Origin: Lamellibrachia satsuma
Lineage: Eukaryota > Annelida > Polychaeta > Sabellida > Siboglinidae
Length of the DNA stretch: 64,000 bases
Direction of reading: 5' to 3'
Assembly: GCA_033239005.1 (NCBI GenBank)
Contig: BSQZ01000028.1
Coordinates: 4,307,501-4,371,500, forward strand
Of this stretch, positions 17,701 to 34,399 are shown piece by piece. Within the stretch, counting starts at the first letter, position 1, and every line of letters begins with the position of its first letter. The position numbers were made by a program, and so were the translations under genes. The notes beneath the pieces were generated by a model. It had not been told where the DNA came from. It saw only the letters and a list, made by a program, of their open reading frames with translations, and did no database searches.

Positions 17701-20700
17701 ACCGGCCCCTCGCTCTGCGGCGGCGGCGACACTCTTCGAGCTGCCCGACGAATTCCAACAGAGCCCCATTTACTACCATTGCCTGAGCGAGTCCGACTCC
17801 AGTGGTCAGTAGTAGCCAGTGTGCCGTATCGTGTCGGGTCTGGGAGCCAGACAGACTCCACAGACAATAAAGATAATCCGGCCGATAGGCGGCGTTGTAA
17901 AGCGGGGAATCAAAGCGATGAGTGCGACACCGATGTCGCACCGAATTGTTGACGCTGTCATAAACCAGACCAGCCACTGACGACAACCTTCGAGTAGTCT
18001 TAAACCCCCTTTGACTGCCGACAGGGTAGCGTTTTGATACAACACAGCCCATGGCCACACGGGTTAAATCGCACATTTACCAGTGAGCATATTTATGAAA
18101 ATCAGCAAAACCCATCCGATCATGACAAAAACAAAATATTTATGCGGAATTAGTAATAAAACATTGATTGCCGAGACGAGTGTTGTTTAGTCAAAATTAA
18201 ATGTCATCGTCATAATTATTTTTGCAAATAAATGTTAACGAATTCAACATCATGTTGTATTTTATTTTCCATTATTAACATTTAAGAGATCCCAAGAGGC
18301 GCTGCACAAAAGATTCCACATTGCAAATGTATAAGGTTTGTTTAAAATATAATTTCATGTTTTACGTGTGAGTTGACGCATAAAACATCATTTCCAAACA
18401 ATACATGTCGCCTTGATATTAACGGATTTTCATTTTACTTATACGTGAACGCAGATTTAGGGAGGTACCCCGCACCAAACTGGGGAATGAAGCTTCCCTA
18501 AGATCAATTAATAACCTCTGGTGTATCAAATATTATCAATTATGTTTTTAAACAGTGTCTTTGGTATTACAACTTGACAAATTACAAATGACACGTGCAA
18601 AGTTGCGTGCTACGGATCCACAGACCAGATTTATATAACCGTGAAGAGTTTAATCGAGAATGGCAAGACGAAATGTGCCATTTTATGCAATTCCACGGGT
18701 CGTATGGTCTCCGACATTTAGGTACCGCGTCTGCGTTCGCCAGACATTAATTAATACTGCGGCGACTCGACCCATGACGACCAGAGCAATATAAGACCTA
18801 GGCTGTCATTTCTTGCTCTAATCATTTTACGGCTTCCGCAAAGCCGCCCGCGATCGGTGCCTCTCGTCGCCTCGTCGTCTTCTCCATAAAGCCATCATCG
18901 CCGGCCGTATAAGCCGCGCTGACCTCTGACGGGAGCAAGGTAATTACGCGCGGATTTGTTACGGTGCGCGGGAACAAAGGGCCGTGACTTGACAGAACTC
19001 CCGGTGTATGATGGATGGTGGATACCCGCCTGTTAGCTGTCACGACGATACAAAACTGCTGCGCATACATAGTGCATACAAATGTATCTGCTGTGGGTGT
19101 AGACGAGACGATGGTTCCGATAAAAATGGAAAAGAGAGAAAGAAGATACACTGAGTGAAGCTGCATGTGTGTGAGACGGATCGATGATGGGCATTGCTGT
19201 AGGACGAATCGGGGAAACTCTGGGAAGAAAGCGAGACGGGTGGCTGGGGGAAGTATAACAGGCAAAACGTCAAGTGCGGAAAGTAGTTGAGAATGCGACT
19301 GGCGGAGAGGAGACGACTATAGCAGCGATACAACGTGGAATACTCGCAGCAAGAGTGAAAGCAGACAACATTGCCCGTAGAGCGACGTCACATTAAAGCA
19401 ACGAGATGCAAAGAAAAACAAACTCCGATGTGACGATTGAAACATAAACAACGCAATCATCAAATGTCATCAGCCCGGTAAAGAAGGTCAGTCTGTGCAG
19501 CCTGGGTGTTTATGTTGCTATTTCTTTTAGAAGTTCCACATGAAATAAATAACGGAATGGAATGGAATACACAAGGCAAAGATGCACAAACTACGCGTGG
19601 ATGTGATTTCCCGATTAAACCAGAATGCGCCCGAACGTGGTTTATACATGTAACAAGTTAAAATGAAGGACGCATGGCCCAAGTGTCACTACCCGACTTC
19701 GCTATCGGCGCGATCTTGTTGTTTATCGCGTACTCATCGCCCGCCCGTTTAAAACAATCACTTGGTTAGGCGGCGAGGTCAAAGGAGTCGAGGAGATAAA
19801 TGTTCGTCTCTCGGTCTCCGCCCGCAGGCGCGCGCCGTCCGAGGCTTTGTCGTCGTCACCACCACGCGCGCTAAACGACGAAACGACTTTGCTAAACGAC
19901 TCGTTTGAAGTTCTACATTTCGCCGCCGTCTTGACATGCCAACCCGGTGGGTAAAGTGGGAGTTTGTCTAAAAAAAAGTCCACCCTTTGACCAACGTTGT
20001 GCATTAAAATTTTGTACTGACCCGGAATGTGGTTCAGCATTTATTTTGTTCTCTCTTCTTTCTATTTATAAAACAACACAGTATTGCTTTCAAAGCAACA
20101 TCTTAATCAGATCAAATTATCAATTTCTTCAAGGAATAAGTTTTTAAAAAAATGTGAGACATATAATTTGGCAAAAGGTGATTTTTACACAGCGTCAAAC
20201 GTAATAAAAAGTTAGATGTTGCGCACTGAATCATCAACTGGAGTGTTTTCGGTGTGTGTTCTATCAATCGCTACGCTATTTTATAAATTCATGTCTAATT
20301 ACACCGGCACCCGATGATAGATAAACTAGTTAGAAAATTAACTTTAATTGTAAGCTTTAAACAGAAGTAATAAATCAGTATGTAAACAGGTGAAATTAAG
20401 CAAAGAAAAAGACACAAAACAGACAAAACGTCTACTCATCTAAATATCCGTGGTTTTTAGACATTTTACTTTTTGGGATTCTGCCCTCCAAATATCAGCG
20501 TTTTTCTCGGTTTTACTTAAGTAGTAATAAAGAACCTCTTGAAAATCGGACTACTCCTTGTTTGAGATTTCCCCAGGTATAAAATGAACAAAATGTCAGC
20601 AACATCGAATAGTCTGGGAAATGTGTTGCATATAATATTTTATGTTTAACATACAAAACACATTAACAGCTAATAGTTTTCTCCGAAAATTACATTTAAA

Positions 20701-22369
20701 TAACACAAATCTATCTTGAAGCTAAAGTGAGCCGTGAATCACCATTTCTCAGCATGACTTGCATTAATTTACACGGACGACGGCCATGTTTTATGTTTTT
20801 GTTGAACGAGAAATTAATGTCACATGATTATCACATACGCGTGTTGATTTGGTCGGGTTAGACCCGGGTTTATGACCGAGCTCCCATTAATGTGTCGGGA
20901 GGGAAATGGGAACCCGGAGAGCAACAATCCCAACCCTGATTGGCTTGACGCGTAGGCAACACACCAAATATGCTTATTGTAATTTCTCCCGACGAAATCT
21001 ATGTAGATGGACGGCGATGGCGTGAATCGATACCTGGGGGCAGACACCCCGACGGACAGGGCAGGTGCGGGGAACATATTGCCGCCTGACACCCGCCCCA
21101 GACGGAGGGTTGGCAACAGGACACGAGGTGCTAACGACGTCGCCGCTAATGGCGTAGTTGTCACCCTATACATCGGCCGCTACCGCCCCACCCAACGAGC
21201 AGACAGCGTGCGCACGGTCAGCCGACGGCGCCCGTTTAAAGCGCCACTGTTTCGGCCATTATGTAGCGTCCAGAACGCCGGCAAACAGCCGCGTGTAAAG
21301 CGTAATTTAATTCAATTGAAGCGATTCCCTGCCCGGTCTAAACACCCCACCCCCGGGGCGACCTGATCAAAACACACTTAGACGCCCCCCGAATCGGACA
21401 CACGCGAACCTTGTCAAAGAAACCACGATGTTCGCATTGCTATCTTTCTTCGCTCAATCCGACTGCCGCTGATTTGTTGTGTTTCTCGGATTATCTCGAA
21501 TTCCAAATCCCCCAAATATTATTATTAAGCTCCAAACTACTCTTGCAGAAGTGAAGCGAGTTTACTTAGAATATGTTCACAAAATAACGCTTGCTCGACG
21601 CTTGCAAGAACGCAAAAGGTATTTTGGGATTTAGAACAGACATTGGAATTAGGACTGTTTCGTTTGCTGCACCAACTCTGCTGTATTCATTCCCTTTTAG
21701 TGTTAAGTCTGCAACAAATGTAATACAATTTTGACGTCTCCTGAAGACCCGCCTTTTTGCTCCCTATTATCCTCCTTAATTTCCAATTCAACTGTTGACG
21801 TCTTGGTAGGGTAAACTGACTTCAGACTGCCTCACACGTTAGTTTGACATACTGTTGAGCCCGGATTCGGGTACAATATACCCGAACAAGACAGTTTCGG
21901 TTATTTTATTTCAATGTCCGCATTTCTAGTATATACCAAGAAGTATAATTGTGGGACGAACAAAGGACGTGAAATTCTGTATATAACTAAATTAAGCCAT
22001 ATACCATTTCAGTATTACAGTCATATACCCTGTACTATTTACACGACTCCCCCGTGACCTGGATTGTCCTGTGAAAAGGTGTGACATGAGTATATTGGGG
22101 TCATAAAAAGCAGTGCATCGCAAACTCTCGCAGCCGGTCAATTTGGCCAGGGTACAGACCACTGTGATGTCAGACATTGACAGTGTTGGAAATGATGGTA
22201 CATGTGTAATTGTTTTATTGTAGCGAAATTGGGGTTCGATTCTGTTACTTAGATACCCTGACTCACCGTGACGTGAAAATCCACGCCCCCCCCCACCCGG
22301 CCTTGTCCTGACAATGTCATAAAGAAGTCATAACTGTCTGGTGTCCGGTCAGTGTCCCGTAACAGAGAT
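17701..22369. other. caudal-KIF4 intergenic stretch, no gene recognised
   Basis: GC-richer islands at 17700-18060, 18820-19060, 19690-19960 and 20820-21420 carry overlapping frames on both strands (up to 147 residues at 18822-19265). None shows a domain, signal peptide or codon pattern that I recognise, and they are not bounded by convincing splice sites. They may be regulatory islands of the caudal locus. The rest is AT-rich filler. Confidence 0.4.
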
Positions 22370-22404
22370 CACACCAACACGCGCTCGTGCGTAGTGTTGG
22401 TGTG
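22370..22404. repeat. 11-bp stem palindrome
   Basis: The arms cacaccaacac and gtgttggtgtg are perfect inverses around a 13-base GC-rich loop. Confidence 0.75.
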
Positions 22405-23041
22405 TCGCAGTCGTTCAATGTGACAAACTGTTACACCAGTCTAGGCGTCTTTTTAATGTCATTAACATAGGATCACATATATTAAAAAAATCATTAACAT
22501 ATAATAATTGTTATTTATTATAAATATTATAATAATAATAGTTATGCATATTGTGACCATTTACGAGTTTTAGAACAGTCTCACTTTTATTTAATATTAA
22601 TTTAATGACAATAGGAAGAGTTGATCATAATATGTTGACAAAATGCCATTGACGCGATATCCATTGAGATAATCCCATTCTGGGCGGTGTGTCGGATGTT
22701 TCGGTCCATAACGGGTTCGGCCCATGGGTCGTCAAATCGTGCGACAATAAACATCGCAAACCAGGCGAATGATCACATAGCAACAGGGAAATTATTACAT
22801 AAATTTATTTTGTATGCCAAAACAAACCATATAATTATAATATAAACAAACCTAAGATTTTATGTTTACTTACTACGTTGCTGCTTTGTGATAACTACAC
22901 CAATTTGTTTTCGCAAATGTAACCTGTACATCGAAGCATTATATAAAGGCTAAGGAGATGTCGTTTGGAGTTTCTTATTTTTTTTTATTTATCGCAAGTG
23001 TAACTTTCGATAAATAACTCAACGACCTTTGAACTCGTGGT
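22405..23041. other. no gene; fragment of an inverted-end element at 22688-22735
   Basis: AT-rich. The 22688-22735 segment (gtgtcggatgtttcgg, then acgggttcggcccatggg) matches the left end of the 23392-25302 element, so it is a truncated copy of the same family. Confidence 0.55.
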
Positions 23042-23222
23042 GAGGGGCGATACTAGGCCCAGCGGAGATACTAGGCTCAGCGGAGATACTAGGCCCAGCG
23101 GAGATACTTGGCCAAGCGGAGACACTAGGCCCAGCGGAGATACTAGGCCCAGCGGAGATACTAGGCCCAGCGGAGATACTTGGTCCAGCGGAGATACTAG
23201 GCCCAGCGGAGATACTAGGCCC
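23042..23222. repeat. 18-bp tandem repeat, about 10 copies
   Basis: The unit is gagatactaggcccagcg with point variants (ggctcag, ggccaag, ggtccag). The length is a multiple of three, so all frames stay open on both strands. This explains the GDTRPS and SAGPSI repeat frames without any gene. Confidence 0.9.
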
Positions 23223-23391
23223 ACCACGACACAAAAGTATTTATAGGGACAGCAACAAACCGGTCATAGACGACGCAACGGTGGAGGCCACAGGGGGCGA
23301 GCTTAATCACCAATTAGTTTACAATGCTACCGTGTAGTGGCGCAGCAGGTTATGTACGAGAAAAAAAATCAAAAACAAAAAGTAAGCCAAT

Positions 23392-25302
<1,911 letters not shown>

Positions 25303-26390
25303 AATACACCAATGTTTCGCGGCCCTGTGTAGTCTGGTGAATTCGTCTAGTCTACATGTCAAACATTACTCCGTGTTTACACCAACACTTGCTGCTAAAA
25401 CAATTAATTATGTGAACTTAATTACTCACTTAAACTTTATGACACACACCGTGTCCGTAGACGCTTACCTTGCGGCGTGAGATGACTGTGAGTTATACCA
25501 CCAGCAGTGACTGTAGGATCGCAAGGCGAGTAACGTCGCGACAGACACCAGAGTCGACTAGCAGAATGTTGACAAGAACGACAAGAACGACAGCCGAATA
25601 CAACAGAATGTGCCAATGGAACTTTCGCTGTGATAATGTGACAAATTCGTGTTTTAACGCTGTACCCTAGGTGCAAAGTCCTTGTGTTGGAGGTCGAGTC
25701 TCATTGGTCAACTTTACGGCGAGTCAAAACGGCGCCATTGGATGAGAGCAGACGACATTTGTGGTGAGCGAAACACCGTCTTTCAGCGAGCCGACTCCAG
25801 CCTTTGTCTGCGATGTTTATACAGTAGGCGATAAGCCGGTTAATTTTATTTGCGTCTTGGTTCCTAACCATTACCGCCGGCTTGATTAAACTCGAGGTTG
25901 CACATCGGGGCAACGGGCTTTAGGGGGGTTTAATTAAGAGACGGGCGAGACAGCCGGAGCTGGAGAATGCGAGGTGTCGCGGTCTAAGCCAGGCCGGCTC
26001 AAAGCGGGTGTTTGCCGAGCGGAGTAACTCATTCATTCGGACGAGTGGCTTTGATCAAACTAAAATGACGGCCGGGCGGAGGAATGCAATTTGTGAGCTC
26101 GTATGGGAATTCGACCATTATACGGACATTACTTCGACCACGTTCGTTGTAGTTCGCGTACAGACGAAAAGCCTTTAAGTGATACATTTCCCGACTGTTG
26201 TGAGTTGGAGTGGTGATTTCGTAACGGCGAATATTTAGTCAATCATGCGAGCGTAACTCCAAAATCAGAGTCACGCCACCCACTGAAATTAATGGTTGTT
26301 TACACTTCCGAACATTATAATGTAATAAACCAATTAAAGAGGCGGTGACGAGGGTCATGTTTACTATGCATTTGCATAAGAGAAAATCAA
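25303..26390. other. no gene recognised; GC-richer island at 25640-26130
   Basis: Low-repeat, GC-richer sequence with short frames and no motif. It contains a CTTTGATCAAA site at 26049-26059, a double-sided TCF/LEF-like match. Could be a distal element of caudal; unproven. Confidence 0.4.
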
Positions 26391-26705
26391 ATAGAATTTT
26401 TAAGACATTGAATGGTTAAAAATATTGGTAGACGTATTTTGTATCACTTAAGAAAAATATTAGAACTAAATGACACGAAGTAGCGTTAGTGAAGGAACAG
26501 TGTAGACGGGATGTATGGAAGTATTTATTCTCACAGAGGACCGTAAATGCTAGTAGAGTTAATATGTTTAAAAACAGAATTGACAAATATTGGGCGGGAT
26601 ACACATAGATGGAAAAGTGTTGGACACTCAATACGCCAATGACTTCCTTGTCCACTTGTCACCTGGTTTTGCCTAGAATGGCAATCTCATTAAATCGTAT
26701 TAACA
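26390..26705 (+). mobile_element. non-LTR retrotransposon 3' fragment, copy 1 (degraded)
   Basis: Matches the better copy at 27833-28278 in order: the coding tail (gtgaaggaacagtgtag, then cacagagg, then aatatgtttaaaaacagaatt), the shared 3' UTR (cttccttgtccacttg) and the end (ggcaatctcattaaatcg). The reading frame is broken by substitutions and small indels. Confidence 0.7.
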
Positions 26706-27447
26706 GTGTGTTATAATAATAACGTTGTTTAGGCATCATAATTGGCTATGGCGATATTTTATTTAGATTGTTCGTAAGTGGAATGGATCGTAATAGTAAG
26801 CGCGCGTGTGCTATGAGCTGTGAATTAAAATGTATCTGAAGTGACTTGAAGTGATGATTTATTAACCAGATCGAGCCTATTAGCTTCATTATCTTATTTC
26901 ACTGTGCAAGTGTCAGCTGTACCCGTGTCAGTGACGGAAGACAAAGAAAGAAACCAGTGCACCAGCGGCGATAACGGCTTCGTTGTTACGTGATTATTTC
27001 CGCCAGTTGCAATACGTTGGACACTGTGAAAATAAGTTATTCTTGCTTTGAAAAAGCACATCTGAAATGTTGGCGATATCATTGTTTCGTTTCGTGACTG
27101 TTAAGTCAATAATATTGTCATATTACACCTATTGTTTATGCAGTGTTTGTATAGATTTAATACATCTTAAAACAAAACATAAATACAACCATAATATATA
27201 GGCAACGCACATCCAAATATGTGCAAATGTCATGTTGAGTTGAGCCATATTGAAGACATCTGGAGAACAGGAACGGACGTCTTGGCCACTTCAAAGACGT
27301 CTTAGATCAAAACAGAACATGTGTAAACCAAAGTACCATCTGGAAGTCAGAAGGATATAATGGTTGAAGCTACAACAGAAGTAATCCTGATTGTCGTTAA
27401 GACGTTGAACGCAACGAGGCACTTGACGATGGCAAGCATTATTACCG
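26706..27447. other. no gene recognised
   Basis: AT-rich single-copy sequence between repeats; nothing identified. Confidence 0.5.
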
Positions 27448-27670
27448 AACAACTCAACGTAAGACGGGACAACTCAACGTAAGACGGGACAACTCAACGT
27501 AAGACGGGACAACTCAACGTGGGACGGGACAACTCAACGTAAGACGGGACAACTCAACGTAAGACGGGGCAACTCAACGTAGGACGGGACAACTGAACGT
27601 AAGACGGGACAACTCAACGTAAGACGGGATCACTCAACGTAGGACGGGACAACTCAACGTAAGACGGGAC
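27448..27670. repeat. 20-bp tandem repeat, about 11 copies
   Basis: The unit is aactcaacgtaagacgggac, with a few G/A variants. Confidence 0.95.
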
Positions 27671-27720
27671 TAAGTTAATGCAAAGTGGACTTATCGAACG
27701 TCCAACAATTGGTCGTTTGA

Positions 27721-27789
27721 GTGAGGCTCGCCTGACTATGAAATGAGACTCGCCTGACTATGAAATGAGACTCGCCTGACTATGAAATG
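27721..27789. repeat. 22-bp tandem repeat, 3 copies
   Basis: The unit is gactcgcctgactatgaaat plus two bases, repeated almost exactly. Confidence 0.9.
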
Positions 27790-27832
27790 TGTCAATGTTT
27801 AAAAAAATTATTCTCGCTATTAGCATTTAAAC

Positions 27833-28278
27833 AAACTGAGAGACCTTAGTTACGAAAGCCGCTTACTACAATGTGGTTTGACAACACTAGAGACCAGGAA
27901 ACTAAGAGGAGACCAAATAGAAGTATTTAAAACAATGAACGGTTATGAGGATGTTGATAGGAATATGTTCTTCAAACTTAAAGAATGCATTAGAACCAGA
28001 GGACACAAAGCAGCATTAGTTAAGGAGCAGTGTAGGTTGGACATGAGAAAGTACTCTTTCTCACAGAGGGTGATAAATGAATGGAACAAACTGCCAAATG
28101 ATTGTGTTAAAGCTAGAAGTGTGAATATGTTTAAAAATAGAATTAACATATATTTGATAAGGGCGGGCTACACATAGATGATAAAATTGTTGGACTCTCG
28201 ATAAGCCAATGGCTTCCTTGTCCACTTGCCATCTGGAACTTGTTGTTTGGGATGGCAATTTTGTTAAATCGTGATAGT
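27833..28278 (+). mobile_element. non-LTR retrotransposon 3' end (RT C-terminus), copy 2
   Basis: From 27833 to the stop at 28177 the frame reads the C-terminal tail typical of reverse transcriptases of CR1/Jockey-like LINEs. It has LRDLSYESRLLQCGL, then LETRKLRGDQIEVFKTMNG, then TRGHKAALVK, then FSQRVINEWNKLP and a final VNMFKNRIN. This region lies after the catalytic palm, so the catalytic FADD residues are missing and the copy is 5'-truncated. The 3' UTR after the stop is shared with copy 1. This is the youngest-looking of three copies within 4 kb. Confidence 0.8.
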
Positions 28279-28894
28279 ATGCGCCACTCATTTAGACAGA
28301 CGAGTACTTTTTGACAGAACAGAAACAGAAAACATATTTTTAAAGATTAATTAACAGTGAGACGTTGACGATTATTATGGTAACCCGGTAACTGGACATA
28401 ACCACTGCGGGCATAACACCCCTCGGACATAACCCCCTCGCACCAAACCCCATCCGGACATAACCCCCTCATTTCAATAACAATATGGACAAACCCCCTC
28501 AGGACAAAACAACCCACTTTTGACATAAATGTGGAGAACAACTTTTAAATTGTTTCTGGAACTGACAGAATCTGGCATTCGGCATAAATGTGTAACATTC
28601 AGAAAAAAGATGCAACACCCTCAGACAAAGTCCCACCAATTCTAAAAACCCTGCCACTTGCATTCATGGCCAGTGGGGGTTATGTATATGGCGTTTGTGG
28701 GCTAGTATCATTTCTGTAATTATAATTTTCAGAAGAAAATATGTGTATAACGCATATTAAGTTCAATTAAACAAATTAAAAGCTGTTTGAAAATAATAAA
28801 TAAAATACAATTTCAAGAAATGAATAATAATAAATTATGACCACATTTATACTGGGGCTTTGTAAATTATGAAAAGAATCCGATAATAAAAAAA
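28279..28894. other. no gene; degenerate 'ggacataaccccctc' repeats
   Basis: 28385-28530 repeats a phrase of the form ggacataaccccctc about five times with variations. The rest is AT-rich. Confidence 0.5.
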
Positions 28895-29030
28895 TGTGTG
28901 TGGGTGTGTGGGTGGGTGAGTGTGTGGGTGAGTATGTGGGTGGGTGTGTTGGTGTATGATTTGGTGTGTAGGTGGGTGTGTGGGTGGGTATGTGATTGGG
29001 TGTGTGGGTGGGTGTGCGAGTGGGTGTGTT

Positions 29031-29108
<78 letters not shown>

Positions 29109-29264
29109 GTTGGGTGGGTGGGTTTGTGGGTGGGTGGGTGTGTCGGTGTATGATTGGGTGTGTAGGTGGGTGTGTGGGTGGGTATGTGATTGGGTGTGCG
29201 GGTGGGTGTGTTGGTGTGTGTGTGTGTGTATATGTGTGTGTGTGGATGGGTGTGTGGGTAGGTG
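28895..29264. repeat. (TG)n/(GGGTG) array with duplicated flanks
   Basis: A central pure TG block (about 29033-29100) is flanked on both sides by near-identical sections containing gtgtaggtgggtgtgtggg followed by tgggtatgtgattgggtg. The whole may have grown by block duplication. Confidence 0.85.
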
Positions 29265-30084
29265 GATCTAGGATCCACTTGGATGATCATAAAACAATTG
29301 GAAAGGTATATTTTAAAGAAAGTTTTCCTAAGTTGATGCGTGCACGGACATTGCCTTCATTTTTGTCTTGTTTTTGTATAGCAATGTGGTCAGTCATATC
29401 CATTTTGAATTATTTATGGCCCACCAACTCTTTAGCCAAATTGTTTAAAGTTGTCATCAAATTGTTTCTGTGTGGGGTTTGTCTGCGAGGGCTATGCATG
29501 GTGTAGTTTTATCCTGAAGTGGTTTTGCCCTGGATTCAGCTATTATATCCGATGACATGGAGAACATTAACGTGATCCGCAATGTTATTCCTACAGCTAT
29601 CGGTTCTGCTAATTAGCTGCAACGATAATGAGGGATAGAACTACTCGACGGGAAGAGTTCTCTTTTGTAACCGACACTCACCAGAACAAGCGCTCGCGGT
29701 CAAACAGGAGCACGAATAATTACCGACGAGTGCCGTTTGAACACCGATGTGATCCGGGAAATGTGGATCTAGCACAGATCCGATCGCCTGCGTACACTTG
29801 TGGATCAATACATCTTGGTTTGACAAGAAACGATGATAGCGTTACACAAAGGCTTCTCCAAAGTGTCTATCATGGCTGACTGTAATATCAACGAATGACG
29901 GACGTTGCAGAATCTTAGATTATGCGAGTAATCTTTGAAGATTTAATCGGCTAATTTATCAGAGTGTTTTCTTCGATTGGAATTCTATCGTTGACAAAGA
30001 AACACGCAGATTAACTCAGCTGTAATATAAAAGAAGCTAGTCAAATTATGATACTCAAATTTAACATTATAACATCCAACGTCT
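29265..30084. other. no gene recognised
   Basis: A GC-richer frame at 29628-29879 (83 residues) has no motif. Nothing else identified. Confidence 0.45.
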
Positions 30085-30430
30085 AAACGAATGTGGTTTA
30101 ATAACAATAGAAACAATGAGATTAAGAGGATATGAAACATACGTTTTTAAAGATATTGCATGGTTATTAAAATATTATTGACACAGCTATTTTTCTCACT
30201 TAGGACAGGCAATAGAACTGGATGACAATAAGTAGTGTTAAGGAACGAACAGTGTAGATTGGAAAGTACACTGTATATTCATTCTCACGATAAATGAATA
30301 GAACAGAACAGAGTGTGAATGTTAGCAGCTTGAATATATTTAAAAATAAAATTGACAAATATCTCAGAAGGGAGGGTTACACAGACACGAAATATTATTG
30401 GACTCCCGCTAAGACAAACGACGTCGCCGT
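30085..30430 (+). mobile_element. non-LTR retrotransposon 3' fragment, copy 3 (degraded)
   Basis: Matches copy 2 from gtggtttaataacaatagaa through attaagaggatatgaaa to aaaataaaattgacaaatat and the ggagggttacacaga end of the coding tail. Frameshifts break it; only the last part reads in frame. Confidence 0.65.
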
Positions 30431-30875
30431 CCACATTTGGGGTTTCAGTAGTGGATGGCTGGTAAACATTAGCATGATCTTGTTAACACCGATCGATAGT
30501 ATTTCGGTTTACATGAAAAAAATATATTTAATAAAGGTAATCAAACGAATGTTCACGAAACTTGATATTAATGAAAAGCATCCACATAGAACAAATGTGA
30601 GATAATGTAATTATCCCTCGTCAAATGTAGTGTGATCGTTTTTAATCGTAAAGTCATGTTATAGTATGAACTATATCTATTTTAATATCCCGACAGCCCA
30701 AAAGCCACGATGTTCCGTAATGTTAAGCTTTCGATTAAAATTAGTTGAAATGAAAATGTGTGTTAATGCATAACAATGAATTTGTATGTCACTCCAATGA
30801 AAGAAGCGAGAATGTCAGTTAAGTGTGACGGACGGAGACACACACGCACACAAAATGAATATATACGCGCACACA

Positions 30876-30915
<40 letters not shown>

Positions 30916-31541
30916 CACATTTGCTTGACTTGAAACCATGCAGGCACGCGAGGGTAACTCTTTCATGATATCGTATGATACCATAATTCTAGTTACACTG
31001 GTAGCAGCGTATACCAAGCAGACGGACATACACGGGGATTTTAGATAAAATAAGATAAAAACAATTTTACTGTCAACTCAATTGAGTTTAATTCACACCA
31101 TTACGCAGGCAGTAATAGAATACAGGTAAAAGGCGAACGATAATCATACAATCCCTGCCAAGATATGTGGCATGAGTATGTATTGCCAGTTGTATAAACC
31201 CCTTGGCATCAGATGGTTTCGCTATCTATTCGTCCGAGTTATTGGCAAGGGATACATATCATTGTGTCTCATATCATAACCTATCTGTCTTTTGTCAGGA
31301 ACGAACAAAAGTAGACATTTCGAGTTAGCGTAACCCAGAGTAACCCAGAAGGTCGCATTAGGTTAAAGAAGGAAACTTCCAAATTAATGATATGTATACA
31401 ATACTGTTCAAAGCACTATATAGCACTATACGTGATTCCTGTATAAGCATACACATTTTGCCTCTTTCTGCGTGAAAATCATGAAGAATCGTGACGACAG
31501 AAGACAGCGCTGATATTATTGGAACACCCCGCTCTCTCCCA
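30431..31541. other. no gene; (ACGC)n array and small dispersed repeat
   Basis: 30868-30918 is a pure ACGC array. 30642-30698 (aatcgtaaagtcatgttata, then ctatatctattttaata) resembles 60684-60785 in KIF4 intron 4. The rest is unremarkable. Confidence 0.55.
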
Positions 31542-31655
31542 CGCTCTCTCTCTCTCTCTCCCTCCCTCCCTCCCTCCCTCCCTCCCTCCCTCCCTCCCTC
31601 CCTCCCTCCCTCCCTCCCTCCCTCCCTCCCTCCCTCCCTCCCTCCCTCCCTCCCT

Positions 31656-31692
<37 letters not shown>
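31542..31692. repeat. (CCCT)n array flanked by (CT)n
   Basis: About 25 CCCT units bounded on both sides by CT dinucleotide runs. The complementary strand is an AGGG/GA polypurine tract, which can form triplex DNA. Confidence 0.95.
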
Positions 31693-33618
<1,926 letters not shown>

Positions 33619-33816
33619 ATGGTGCTTTCATTAACAGTTTAACTACTTAACTACTTTAATATATTTACTTAATAAGACGTAGAGTTAAAATTTACCACTG
33701 TATCTTACTAAGTATGGATTTCTCAATAATAAATAAACTGACAACTATCTCTTGGCATTTGCAACAAAATTAAATCGTTAACAACGTCGTGGTTGGCTTT
33801 CCATACGACGTACAGG

Positions 33817-33883
33817 GTGTCCCGGGAGGGTGTTCCGGGAGGGTGTCCCGTGAGGGTGTCCCAGGAAGGTGTCCCTGGAAGGT
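33817..33883. repeat. 16-bp tandem repeat, about 4 copies
   Basis: The unit ggagggtgtcccgg is repeated with substitutions. Confidence 0.7.
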
Positions 33884-34058
33884 GTATCTGCAATGGAGTC
33901 GAATCCGCTAAACGCATAATAATGCTCACAGGAAGTGTGTTTGGACCCAGTCGATAGTTCGTCGATTGAGTTAATCAGTTAGAATATCGATCCCTTGTGC
34001 AAAGATTTCTTAAGATGTATTGATGTATTTAATAGATGTATTGATGTATTTAATAGGA

Positions 34059-34096
34059 TGCACCAACCTACCCCGTACACGGGGTAGGTTGGTGCA
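34059..34096. repeat. perfect 38-bp palindrome (18-bp arms)
   Basis: The arm tgcaccaacctaccccgt is followed by 'ac' and then its exact inverse. The flanks are AT-rich. Function unknown; not a standard eukaryotic terminator. Confidence 0.85.
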
Positions 34097-34190
34097 GTTT
34101 ATGAGGGGTCAGATAAAAATGGTAATATCATAAATACTAAAATAATTAGGAAATCGCTGAATACGTCTACAAATGCATGATGGAATAGGG

Positions 34191-34309
<119 letters not shown>

Positions 34310-34399
34310 ATTATATATACTATTTATAACATACTATTTTAATATACTATTGTAAACAGTATAATACTATTAGAATACAATTAGTTTACTATACACACA

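Noticed and set aside
18822..19265. 147-residue minus-strand frame as a gene
   Set aside because: No domain, no convincing splice context, and overlapping frames on the same island look equally plausible.
21007..21366. 119-residue plus-strand frame as a gene
   Set aside because: GC-rich island with frames on both strands, Arg-rich composition from CpG content, no recognisable motif.
27448..27670. Possible CRISPR-like array
   Set aside because: Direct 20-bp repeats without spacers, in a eukaryotic context.
30294..30605. 103-residue plus-strand frame as an independent gene
   Set aside because: Its first part is the degraded tail of the LINE family also seen at 27833; the remainder has no motif.
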